From Methanosphaera sp. SHI613 (lineage in GTDB: Archaea; Methanobacteriota; Methanobacteria; Methanobacteriales; Methanobacteriaceae), in assembly GCA_003266145.1 (NCBI GenBank), contig MVJJ01000078.1:1-13194 (forward strand): 13,194 nucleotides of DNA. Direction: 5' to 3'. The notes beneath the pieces are model-generated. The model was not told where the DNA came from, ran no database searches, and saw only the letters and a list, made by a program, of their open reading frames with translations. Shown one piece after another: positions 7,445-13,194 of the stretch. The position numbers were made by a program, and so were the translations under genes. Each line of letters starts with the position of its first letter. The stretch's first letter is position 1.

Positions 7445-7461
7445 TGATAATATTATTATCA
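7445..7461. promoter_or_regulatory. Perfect 8-1-8 palindrome, candidate metalloregulator operator of the cbi operon
   Basis: TGATAATA and TATTATCA flank a single T, giving a perfect 17-bp inverted repeat about 30 bp upstream of the cbiM start. A third half-site, TGATAATA, lies at 7477-7484 in direct orientation 32 bp away, about three helical turns. The half-site resembles that of bacterial Fur-family boxes (TGATAAT/ATTATCA), but here the heptamers are 3 nt apart rather than 1. It lies between the predicted start point and the coding region, where a bound repressor would block transcription. The cognate protein is unknown. Confidence 0.4.
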
Positions 7462-7498
7462 TAAAAAAATATACTTTGATAATAAAAGTATAAATATA

Positions 7499-7509
7499 GA
7501 TATATAAAA
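7499..7509 (-). promoter_or_regulatory. TATA box candidate of the cbi operon
   Basis: The minus strand reads TTTTATATATC. Initiation about 25 nt downstream would be near 7478, next to the third TGATAATA copy, giving a leader of about 60 nt that contains the palindrome. Confidence 0.4.
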
Positions 7510-7954
7510 CATATTATTTAAAGATATGGCTTATACATTCAAGTAATCTTTAATTGGAGGATTGGTAGTTACCCTTTTTTAAAATTGAATATTAGGCAAG
7601 ACTAAAAAAAATAATGGAAAACTATATATATTAAAATAATTTTTTCAAAATTAATAGAAAACATTGAAATAGCAAAATGGATATAAAGAATAATTTTTAT
7701 TAAAAAAAGATATATTGAAAGAAATATGTAAAAATAAAAAAAAATAAATGATTAAAAAAATTTCTAAAAAGGAATTTAAGATAAAAATCAATATAAATAA
7801 TTTGATAACAAGCAAATATATTATAATAACAATAAATCAAATAATTAAAAAAAAGAATTAAAATAAAATAAAATAAAATTTACTTTAAAAAAAAAATATC
7901 AATAAAACAATTTAAAGAAATCAAAATAGATTAAGCATTGCTTCATATCTTAAA

Positions 7955-7964
7955 AAATATTTAT
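7955..7964 (+). promoter_or_regulatory. TATA box candidate of pyrF
   Basis: The plus strand reads AAATATTTAT after TTAAA. Initiation about 25 nt downstream would be near 7985, almost at the ATG (7989), implying a leaderless or nearly leaderless mRNA. This agrees with the absence of any ribosome binding site before pyrF. Confidence 0.4.
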
Positions 7965-7988
7965 TCATAAAGATATATAAAAAATAAT

Positions 7989-8639
7989 ATGAAATTCAGA
8001 AACAACATAATCTTAGCATTAGATGTAGAAAATAAAAAAGATGCTTATAATATAATAGATAACGTTATAGACTACTTAGATACAATTAAAATAGGATATC
8101 CGTTGACATTGGCCGAAGGTCCAAACATAATTAAATCAATCAAAGAGGACTATGAAGTTAACATTATAGCTGATTTCAAAGTTGCAGACATAGACGCCAC
8201 AAATGAAAAAATAGTCAACACAACATTAAACTGGGGTGCAGATGCAATAATAGTCCATGGCTTTACAGGCTCAGATAGCGTACTTGCATGTAAAAACACC
8301 GCAGAAAAATTGGATAAGGAAATCTTCTTATTAACCGAAATGTCACATCCAGGAGCAGATAAGTTCCTTAAACCAGTATCATTAGAAATTGCAGAAATGG
8401 GTGTTGAATTGGGAATAAAGAATTATGTTGCACCTGCTACTAAAATTGACAGACTGCAAAAAATAAGGGAAATTGTAGGTAAAGATGCTACTATAATCTC
8501 ACCAGGAGTAGGTTTCCAGGGAGGAAGTGCCAAAGAAACCCTTAAATATGCTGATGGAGCAATAGTAGGAAGAAGCATCTACGCTTCAGATAACCCTAAA
8601 GAAAGTTTAGAAGAAATTATAGCATCTATCAAAGATTAA
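7989..8639 (+). CDS. pyrF: Orotidine 5'-phosphate decarboxylase
   Basis: This enzyme decarboxylates OMP to UMP, the last step of de novo pyrimidine synthesis, as a cytosolic TIM-barrel dimer. The 216 residues include D12, K34 and the catalytic array DFKVADID with D62, K64 and D67 (D67 is contributed across the dimer). The substrate loop has S119 in MSHPG, the phosphate region SPGVGFQGG (171-179) has Q177, and GRSIY has R195. These match the known residues of the Methanothermobacter enzyme at a constant offset of eight. There is no ribosome binding site before the ATG (the upstream sequence is A/T only), pointing to leaderless translation. The last 33 nt overlap, tail to tail, the 3' end of the membrane protein gene on the other strand. 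Confidence 0.97.
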   Translation: MKFRNNIILALDVENKKDAYNIIDNVIDYLDTIKIGYPLTLAEGPNIIKSIKEDYEVNIIADFKVADIDATNEKIVNTTLNWGADAIIVHGFTGSDSVLACKNTAEKLDKEIFLLTEMSHPGADKFLKPVSLEIAEMGVELGIKNYVAPATKIDRLQKIREIVGKDATIISPGVGFQGGSAKETLKYADGAIVGRSIYASDNPKESLEEIIASIKD

Positions 8640-9197
8640 TCCGGCAAATTCATAGGATAAATCATAAGCATAAAAATATATTATCGTCAATGGACTGAAA
8701 AAATATAAGCCGGACAGAAAACCATTGAATAACATCTGGAATAAACCCAATAATGACAAGATAAATACAGTAATTTTAAGAGCATATCTATATTTAAAAA
8801 ATTTATAAAATAACCCCTTATCTGATGAAGATCCAACTAGTTCTATTTCATCAGATTTATCATTTCCTTTTTCATCAATAAATGCTGCAATAGTACATAA
8901 AATTAGTGCATACCATGAAAAAGTTGTAAATCCCAGAATAAACAACAATCCTACAAATAATACTGCGGATAGTATATGATTCAGTGAATCCACCTTACTT
9001 GCCAAAGCCGTACCAATAAGTATGCTTAAGAATATGCATACCGCATCAGAACTGAGTTTACATGCTAAAATAGTGAATAGTACACATAATAATCCAGTTA
9101 TAACGGCAAAAACAAGATTTTTTTTCTCATCCATCAATTCATCAGATACCTTCATGAAAAATCCACTTAAAGAGTAAGATACTATTTCAAATATCAT
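8607..9197 (-). CDS. Unrecognised integral membrane protein downstream of deoxyhypusine synthase
   Basis: I do not recognise the family. The 196-residue product begins MIFEIVSYSLSGFFMKVSDE. Hydrophobic segments appear at about 28-46, 50-67, 74-92, 94-107, 138-158 and 162-180. A polar, charged loop (108-135: IDEKGNDKSDEIEL onward) lies between the fourth and fifth. Acidic residues cluster next to the membrane: D19xxxD23 with N27, KVD at 68-70, and D108/D113. This faintly recalls aspartate motifs of prenyl- or lipid-transferring membrane enzymes, but the protein is too short for UbiA and the comparison is only a guess. The frame could start at 9236, but that would overlap deoxyhypusine synthase. 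GAGTGAT (9201-9207) sits 3 nt before the ATG at 9197 and overlaps the upstream TGA, so the two genes look translationally coupled. It ends inside the pyrF 3' end. Confidence 0.82.
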   Translation of the reverse strand: MIFEIVSYSLSGFFMKVSDELMDEKKNLVFAVITGLLCVLFTILACKLSSDAVCIFLSILIGTALASKVDSLNHILSAVLFVGLLFILGFTTFSWYALILCTIAAFIDEKGNDKSDEIELVGSSSDKGLFYKFFKYRYALKITVFILSLLGLFQMLFNGFLSGLYFFSPLTIIYFYAYDLSYEFAGLIFDRCYNFF

Positions 9198-9200
9198 ATC

Positions 9201-9207
9201 ATCACTC
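9201..9207 (-). promoter_or_regulatory. Ribosome binding site deciding the membrane protein start
   Basis: GAGTGAT on the minus strand is followed by GAT and ATG. It includes the TGA stop of deoxyhypusine synthase, which implies translational coupling and rules out the longer frame from 9236. Confidence 0.6.
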
Positions 9208-10122
9208 TTTAACTTTATCCAATGCACCGGCAACAATCAATGGAAACAGTACGGTTGCATCCCCCACTACAGTAACCAGGTTGGAACCACATTTTGCTTT
9301 AGCCCATGATTTAGCCTCTTCAAGAGGAGCACCACTTAAACTTCCACCTTCACTTCTGTCAAGAGTTATCTGTATACCTGCATCTATTCCACCTGTCAAT
9401 ATATTTGATGCCAAGGTATAGTGTTTAGGAAGTCCTCCACCTAACATACATGCCGTTACGTTCTTTGAATCATACACAAAATCAGATAAATCTGCCATAT
9501 CCGCTACTGCACTGAGAGTGAAATCATTTTCCTGACAGTATATCCATAGTTGTAATCCAATCATACAATCTATTAGACCCGGAGCAAAGATAGGAACATT
9601 TTTCTTACTTGCAGTACGGATAATTGATTCTTCATCATCAATCAGCAATCCAATTTCATGAATAAAATCTTTAATGGATATTACCTTATGTTTTTGATTA
9701 ATTTGAGCGAAAATCTTTTGTATTTCTTCCTCGAAAACTTCGAAATCATCTGATTTTGTGAATATATCTCCTATTCTACCTATACCGCTTTCCTGCAACT
9801 GTTCATCATCCTGTTTTGTTCCTTGATAGTGTGATCCTCCAAATGATTCGACCAAATCATGAGTCAAATTAGCGCCACTTGAAACTATCAAATCAACATA
9901 CCCCATATCTACCAAATCACGCACTACTTTTCTTAAACCACCAGGTACCATTGGTCCTGCAAGGCTTAGAAATACCTTTGTATCCTCATCCTTAAATGAC
10001 TGTGACAGTAGATTAGTTGCTTGAGATATCCTTTTTGCTCCCAAAACTCCAGATTCATCCAATTGATTAATAAAATCGGATATTTTCATGTTTTCTTTAA
10101 TCTCTAAATGTTTAACTTTCAT
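9202..10122 (-). CDS. dys: Deoxyhypusine synthase
   Basis: This NAD-dependent enzyme transfers the aminobutyl group of spermidine to a lysine of translation factor aIF5A, the first step of hypusine formation. The start used gives 306 residues. Numbered from the TTG one codon earlier, the motifs are LAGPMVPGGLR (55-65), SSGANLTHD (82-90), a HYQGT region (99-103), GGGLPKHY (229-236), the active-site stretch SGAPLEEAKSWAK with catalytic lysine K276, and VVGDATVLFPL (286-296) in the NAD site. Length fits archaeal members. The ATG at 10122 is preceded by GGTGAT with a 3-nt gap (that gap is the TTG), so ATG is chosen over TTG. It has its own promoter candidate and is followed after 4 nt by the membrane protein gene. 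The aIF5A gene is not in the window. Confidence 0.96.
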   Translation of the reverse strand: MKVKHLEIKENMKISDFINQLDESGVLGAKRISQATNLLSQSFKDEDTKVFLSLAGPMVPGGLRKVVRDLVDMGYVDLIVSSGANLTHDLVESFGGSHYQGTKQDDEQLQESGIGRIGDIFTKSDDFEVFEEEIQKIFAQINQKHKVISIKDFIHEIGLLIDDEESIIRTASKKNVPIFAPGLIDCMIGLQLWIYCQENDFTLSAVADMADLSDFVYDSKNVTACMLGGGLPKHYTLASNILTGGIDAGIQITLDRSEGGSLSGAPLEEAKSWAKAKCGSNLVTVVGDATVLFPLIVAGALDKVKE

Positions 10123-10125
10123 CAA

Positions 10126-10131
10126 ATCACC
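10126..10131 (-). promoter_or_regulatory. Ribosome binding site deciding the deoxyhypusine synthase start
   Basis: GGTGAT on the minus strand, then TTG, then ATG. A TTG start would have no spacer, so the ATG at 10122 is preferred. Confidence 0.6.
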
Positions 10132-10156
10132 ATGTTAAATTAAAATAAAATTTATT

Positions 10157-10170
10157 GGATAAATATATCA
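10157..10170 (-). promoter_or_regulatory. TATA box candidate of deoxyhypusine synthase
   Basis: The minus strand reads TTGATATATTTATC around here. Initiation near 10139 would give a leader of about 17 nt carrying the GGTGAT site. It lies after the T10 terminator tract of the preceding gene, which supports a separate transcript. Confidence 0.35.
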
Positions 10171-10189
10171 ATAAAAAAATTAAAAATAG

Positions 10190-10207
10190 TTTTTTTTAAA
10201 AAAAAAA
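10190..10207 (-). terminator. Oligo-T terminator of the CBS regulator gene
   Basis: Immediately after the stop codon (10210-10212), the minus strand has T10 (10198-10207) and then A8. The tract can also fold as an A/T hairpin. Confidence 0.55.
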
Positions 10208-10209
10208 TA

Positions 10210-11088
10210 TTATGATATTACGAGGCGTTCTAGAATATCTTTAAAAGATATGACTCCAGACATTTTGCCATTGTCATCAAGCAATACCATTAATGATAGA
10301 TTATTATGATACATTATATTCATAGCTCTCATTAATGATATGTCATCTTTTGATGTTACTACATGAGAATCCATGAAACTTTTTGCACGAATGTCAAATA
10401 CTCTTTCAGATATCATTCGGACAATATCTTCAAACATTATTACGCCCAATATTTCATCATCTTTTACTACGGGAGCTCCACGGATATTATTTGAAATCAA
10501 TAATTCTGCAACATCTGAAATGTTTAAATCAGGTGCTATTGTTATAACATCAGTTGTTGCTATATCTTTTACTTTTATATTAGGAACACTTTGTATATTG
10601 TCCGTCTTTAATAAGAGTGCATTGTCCACATCGTCTCTTCCAACTATTACTCCATTTACAGTCAAGTTATTAACTGGCGTCGGCCCTATTTTAATTACAT
10701 CATCCAAATCTAATTGTTTTATATCACCCAATACGGATATTGTTGCTTCACAATCCCCTGGTTTTAATATACTGTTAAATTCAATTTTATTAACAGATAT
10801 GTCTGATACTGATTCGCCATTAACATATATAGGTATGTGGATTTCACATGGATCGTCTTGTATATTTAATGTGTGATATGCTTCTAATGTTGGTTTGTAA
10901 CCTCCCCTAGGACCAGGGACACCTTTTACTAATCCAAGACTACGTAAAGACTGCATTTGATTTCTGATGGTTCCTGAGTTTCTTCCCATTAATTCTGCTA
11001 TATTTTCACATTTAACGGAAGTACACTTGGATTTTCTATACAAATTAATTAAACTTTGCAATATTTCTTTTTGTACAGATGTTAACAT
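10210..11088 (-). CDS. Winged-helix regulator with two CBS domains (COG2524-like)
   Basis: The 292-residue protein has three parts. Residues 1-67 form a winged helix with a recognition region GRNSGTIRNQMQSLRSLGLV and a wing at GPRGGYKPT. Residues about 78-165 form a middle domain beginning EIHIPIYVNGE and containing a VGRDDVDN segment. Residues about 171-292 carry two CBS domains (IKVKDIATTDVITIAP...VIMFEDIVRMI and DSHVVTSKDDI...VISFKDILERL). CBS pairs sense adenine nucleotides or related ligands, so this is probably a ligand-responsive transcription factor; ligand and targets are unknown. The frame opens with TTG at 11106, but GGGAGG (11099-11104) lies 10 nt before the ATG at 11088, so that ATG is used. 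It is divergent from atwA across 315 bp containing a large palindrome. Confidence 0.88.
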   Translation of the reverse strand: MLTSVQKEILQSLINLYRKSKCTSVKCENIAELMGRNSGTIRNQMQSLRSLGLVKGVPGPRGGYKPTLEAYHTLNIQDDPCEIHIPIYVNGESVSDISVNKIEFNSILKPGDCEATISVLGDIKQLDLDDVIKIGPTPVNNLTVNGVIVGRDDVDNALLLKTDNIQSVPNIKVKDIATTDVITIAPDLNISDVAELLISNNIRGAPVVKDDEILGVIMFEDIVRMISERVFDIRAKSFMDSHVVTSKDDISLMRAMNIMYHNNLSLMVLLDDNGKMSGVISFKDILERLVIS

Positions 11089-11132
11089 TGATTTAATACC
11101 TCCCAATCAATTTTAAATGGCAAAATACACCG

Positions 11133-11145
11133 TATTATATTAAAA
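11133..11145 (-). promoter_or_regulatory. TATA box candidate of the CBS regulator
   Basis: The minus strand reads TTTTAATATAATA. Initiation near 11113 would leave a leader of about 25 nt including the GGGAGG site. Confidence 0.4.
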
Positions 11146-11180
11146 CCATTCATGTCCAATATATAGTTATTATTTATTAT

Positions 11181-11206
11181 TATCATATAATAAATATTTT
11201 ATGATA
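11181..11206. promoter_or_regulatory. 26-bp near-perfect palindrome, candidate operator between the CBS regulator and atwA
   Basis: Arms TATCATATAATA (11181-11192) and TATTTTATGATA (11195-11206) flank AA and match at 11 of 12 positions. It lies about 36 bp upstream of the regulator's TATA candidate, a place where the winged-helix protein could control itself and possibly atwA. Being nearly all A/T, it may also be chance. Confidence 0.35.
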
Positions 11207-11330
11207 AATAATTACAAATTATATACCCAATTATAATCAATAATTTCTATTTGATTTGAACTTAAATATTAATTGCATCTGGAAAAAAAGCCGAACTACA
11301 TTTAAATATATTATTAATGAATAACATATG

Positions 11331-11340
11331 TATAAATATT
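11331..11340 (+). promoter_or_regulatory. TATA box candidate of atwA
   Basis: TATAAATATT would place initiation near 11361 and give a leader of about 40 nt. An alternative is TTTAAATATATT at 11301-11312, with a leader of about 70 nt. Confidence 0.35.
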
Positions 11341-11403
11341 AAAAAAGTTTGGATGTAATGAAACTAATTAAATTAATATATAATTAAAAAACTGGTGTAA
11401 AAT

Positions 11404-13005
11404 ATGAGTTTTATAGAAGTAAAAAATGTTACAAAAAAATTCGATAACGAAGTAGTTCTCGACAATATTTCATTCAATATTGAAGAAGGAGAAGTACTGG
11501 GTATTCTAGGTAGAAGTGGTTCTGGAAAATCAGTATTATTAAATATGCTTCGTGGGATACCAGAATATGAACCAGATGAAGGAGAAGTATTCTATAACGT
11601 ATCTATGTGTCCTCATTGTAAAAGAGTGGATGTACCTTCAAAAGCGGGCGAAACATGTAAATGTAAAAAAGCAAAACTGGAAGAGAAAAATATTAACCTA
11701 TGGAAAAGTTCCAGAGATGAATTTTCAGAAGTTAAAAAACGAATATCAATCATGTTACAAAGAACCTTCGCATTATATGAAGAAGACACTGTAATAGAAA
11801 ACATAATGAAATCATTCGAAAACCAAAGAGATGAAGACAACATCAATAAAGCAATTTCATTATTAAAAATGACACGTATGGAACACAGAATAACCCATAT
11901 TGCACGTGACTTAAGTGGTGGAGAAAAACAAAGAATCGTACTTGCAAGACAACTGGCAAAAAATCCTATGCTATTTTTAGCAGATGAACCAACAGGTACA
12001 CTTGACCCTAAAACGGCAAAACTATTACACGATGCATTGTTAAATGGTGTTAAAGATAAAAACATTACAATGATTATAAACTCACACTGGCCAGAAGTAA
12101 TAGAAGACTTATCTGATAGAGTAATCTGGTTAGAACAAGGACAGATAAAAGAAGAAGGAGATCCGGCAAGTATCGTTGAAGAATTCGTTAAAGAAATACC
12201 ACTTCCTAAAAAACATGAAGAATTCACAACCGGTGGTCCTCTAATTGAAATGAAAGACCTTAAAAAATATTACTTCTCAGTATCAAGAGGAGTTGTCAAA
12301 TCAGTAGACGGCGTAACATTAACCATAAATGAAGGAGAAATAGCAAGTATCGTAGGTTTAAGTGGTGCAGGAAAAACAACACTATCCAAATTAATCGCAG
12401 GATTAGTTGAACCTAGTGATGGTGAAATTAAAATCAAACTAGGAGAAGAATGGATTGATATGGGTAAAAAAGGACCACAACACAGAGGTCGTGTAACACC
12501 ACACATCGGATTATTACATCAGGACTTCAGTTTATACCCATACAAGACAATACTTGGAAACCTAACTGACGCTATCAGTCTTGATTTACCATCAGAATTT
12601 GCAAAAATGAAATCATTACACGTGTTGACAGCAGTAGGTTTCAAAGAAGAAGAAGCATCTAAATTACTGACAAAATATCCTGACCAAATGAGTGGAGGAG
12701 AAAGACATCGTGTAGCTATTGCCCAAGTATTAATCAAAGAACCACGTATCGTAATCTTGGATGAACCTACAGGTACAATGGATCCTATTACTAGAAGAAA
12801 CGTTGCTGAATCAATACTTAATGCACGTGAAGAATTAGACCAAACATTTGTAATCATTTCACACGATATGGACTTCGTACTTGAATGCTGTGATACAGCA
12901 GCATTGATGCGTGACGGAAAATTGTTAGACAATGGTAAACCGGAAGACATCGTAAAACAATTAACATCACAAGAACGTACAAAAATGTTAAATAAACAAT
13001 TATAA
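11404..13005 (+). CDS. atwA: Methyl-coenzyme M reductase activation component A2
   Basis: The 533-residue soluble protein has two ABC ATPase modules and no membrane segments. Component A2 supplies ATP-dependent energy for reductive activation of methyl-CoM reductase, which must bring its nickel cofactor F430 to Ni(I). Module 1 has Walker A GRSGSGKS (36-43), signature LSGGE (170-174), Walker B LFLADEP (190-196) and H228. Module 2 has Walker A GLSGAGKT (318-325), signature MSGGE (429-433), Walker B ILDEP (451-455) and H487. Between Walker A and the Q-loop of module 1 is an insert with CPHC (69-72) and CKC (85-87), likely a structural zinc site. Start: GGTG (11394-11397), 6 nt before the ATG. 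It is monocistronic in this window, divergent from the CBS regulator. Identity is strongly supported by the double-module length and the cysteine insert. Confidence 0.95.
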   Translation: MSFIEVKNVTKKFDNEVVLDNISFNIEEGEVLGILGRSGSGKSVLLNMLRGIPEYEPDEGEVFYNVSMCPHCKRVDVPSKAGETCKCKKAKLEEKNINLWKSSRDEFSEVKKRISIMLQRTFALYEEDTVIENIMKSFENQRDEDNINKAISLLKMTRMEHRITHIARDLSGGEKQRIVLARQLAKNPMLFLADEPTGTLDPKTAKLLHDALLNGVKDKNITMIINSHWPEVIEDLSDRVIWLEQGQIKEEGDPASIVEEFVKEIPLPKKHEEFTTGGPLIEMKDLKKYYFSVSRGVVKSVDGVTLTINEGEIASIVGLSGAGKTTLSKLIAGLVEPSDGEIKIKLGEEWIDMGKKGPQHRGRVTPHIGLLHQDFSLYPYKTILGNLTDAISLDLPSEFAKMKSLHVLTAVGFKEEEASKLLTKYPDQMSGGERHRVAIAQVLIKEPRIVILDEPTGTMDPITRRNVAESILNAREELDQTFVIISHDMDFVLECCDTAALMRDGKLLDNGKPEDIVKQLTSQERTKMLNKQL

Positions 13006-13011
13006 CCCCCA

Positions 13012-13025
13012 TTTATTTTTATTTT
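13012..13025 (+). terminator. Oligo-T terminator after atwA
   Basis: TTTATTTTTATTTT follows the atwA stop by a few bases, after CCCCC. No long stem is present. The rest of the window (to 13194) shows no convincing gene. Confidence 0.5.
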
Positions 13026-13194
13026 AACTTGATTGAAAAAATAATCTTCCTTTTAAATAGATTCTTCATATAATCCAATAACATATTTAGTATCCTGACT
13101 GGATTTATGTATTAATTTGGTAGGCAATATCTTTTAAAATGGATTATAATAATTAAAAAGAGATAAATAAATTCAAAAAAATAAGATAGGGAGA

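Larger units (their letters stand above)
7415..7988. other. Divergent intergenic region between cbiM and pyrF
   Basis: This 574-bp gap has three visible parts. 7415-7510 holds the cbi leader, a palindrome and the cbi promoter candidate. 7527-7577 is an island with noticeably more G and C than its surroundings (about one third against roughly one eighth). 7600-7950 is almost featureless A/T, including four tandem AAAAT units at 7860-7879. 7955-7988 holds the pyrF promoter. No open frame with a ribosome binding site was found on either strand. Confidence 0.6.
11089..11403. other. Divergent promoter region between the CBS regulator and atwA
   Basis: This 315-bp gap holds, from left, the regulator's ribosome binding site (11099-11104) and TATA candidate (11133-11145), a 26-bp near-palindrome (11181-11206), a short less AT-rich stretch (11275-11300), and one or two atwA TATA candidates (11301-11312 and 11331-11340). 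GGTG (11394-11397) lies 6 nt before the atwA ATG. No further gene is seen. Confidence 0.6.

Noticed and set aside
7860..7879. Four tandem AAAAT units.
   Set aside because: Simple-sequence A/T drift in a gap that is nearly all A and T; no sign of CRISPR-like or iteron organisation.
9198..9236. N-terminal extension of the membrane protein (MLPVHWIKLKSDD) overlapping deoxyhypusine synthase.
   Set aside because: The internal ATG at 9197 has a good ribosome binding site. The extension lies entirely on coding sequence of the upstream gene in another frame, and it is not hydrophobic.
10373..10876. 167-codon plus-strand open frame inside the CBS regulator gene.
   Set aside because: Antisense shadow of a gene with clear winged-helix and CBS domains; no recognisable domain of its own.
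11613..12227. 204-codon minus-strand open frame inside atwA.
   Set aside because: It is a shadow of the well-supported atwA frame, with low-complexity serine-rich translation and no ribosome binding site.
13053..13127. Minus-strand frame of 24 codons from TTG (MPTKLIHKSSQDTKYVIGL...) with protein-like composition just left of the window end.
   Set aside because: It has no ribosome binding site and no ATG, and a stop codon stands two codons upstream of the TTG. It may be a gene remnant, but 24 codons are too few to support a call.

Overview
The window comes from a very AT-rich hydrogenotrophic methanogen of the Methanobacteriales, most likely Methanosphaera or a close relative such as Methanobrevibacter. 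Four things point there. The gene at 11404-13005 is the double-ATPase methyl-coenzyme M reductase component A2. A 2-phosphoglycerate kinase of the cyclic 2,3-diphosphoglycerate pathway sits at the left edge. The archaeal genes for deoxyhypusine synthase and a helix-turn-helix/CBS regulator are present. Gaps between genes are close to pure A/T, with archaeal TATA-like promoters and oligo-T terminators. The genus is an inference from composition and gene content.

Layout, left to right. 1-189 (-): 5' end of 2-phosphoglycerate kinase. 420-1031 (-): a small heat shock protein with a long acidic arm. 1419-4450 (-): an apparent operon, transcribed tldD, then an AMMECR1-domain protein, then a NOG1-like GTPase. 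4732-7414 (-): the cobalt ECF transporter operon cbiM-cbiN-cbiQ-cbiO. 7415-7988: a 574-bp AT-rich gap holding the divergent cbi and pyrF promoters. 7989-8639 (+): pyrF. 8607-10122 (-): deoxyhypusine synthase followed by an unrecognised membrane protein whose 3' end overlaps the 3' end of pyrF. 10210-11088 (-): a winged-helix regulator with two CBS domains. 11404-13005 (+): atwA, divergent from that regulator.

The genes are mostly core archaeal and methanogen functions: cobalt uptake for the corrinoid methyltransferase step, activation of methyl-CoM reductase, pyrimidine synthesis, hypusination of aIF5A, ribosome assembly and proteostasis. I see no rRNA, tRNA, CRISPR array, insertion sequence, prophage or defence genes, and no clearly new system. 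The best leads are regulatory or uncharacterised: a Fur-box-like palindrome with a third half-site in the cbi promoter, a hairpin plus T-tract inside the cbi operon, a GC-richer island in the cbi-pyrF gap, a probably leaderless pyrF, a large palindrome between the CBS regulator and atwA, and the unknown membrane protein coupled to deoxyhypusine synthase.

Several starts were moved inward from the longest open frame because ribosome binding sites or family features demand it: cbiM (7414), cbiO (5568), deoxyhypusine synthase (10122), the membrane protein (9197) and the CBS regulator (11088).
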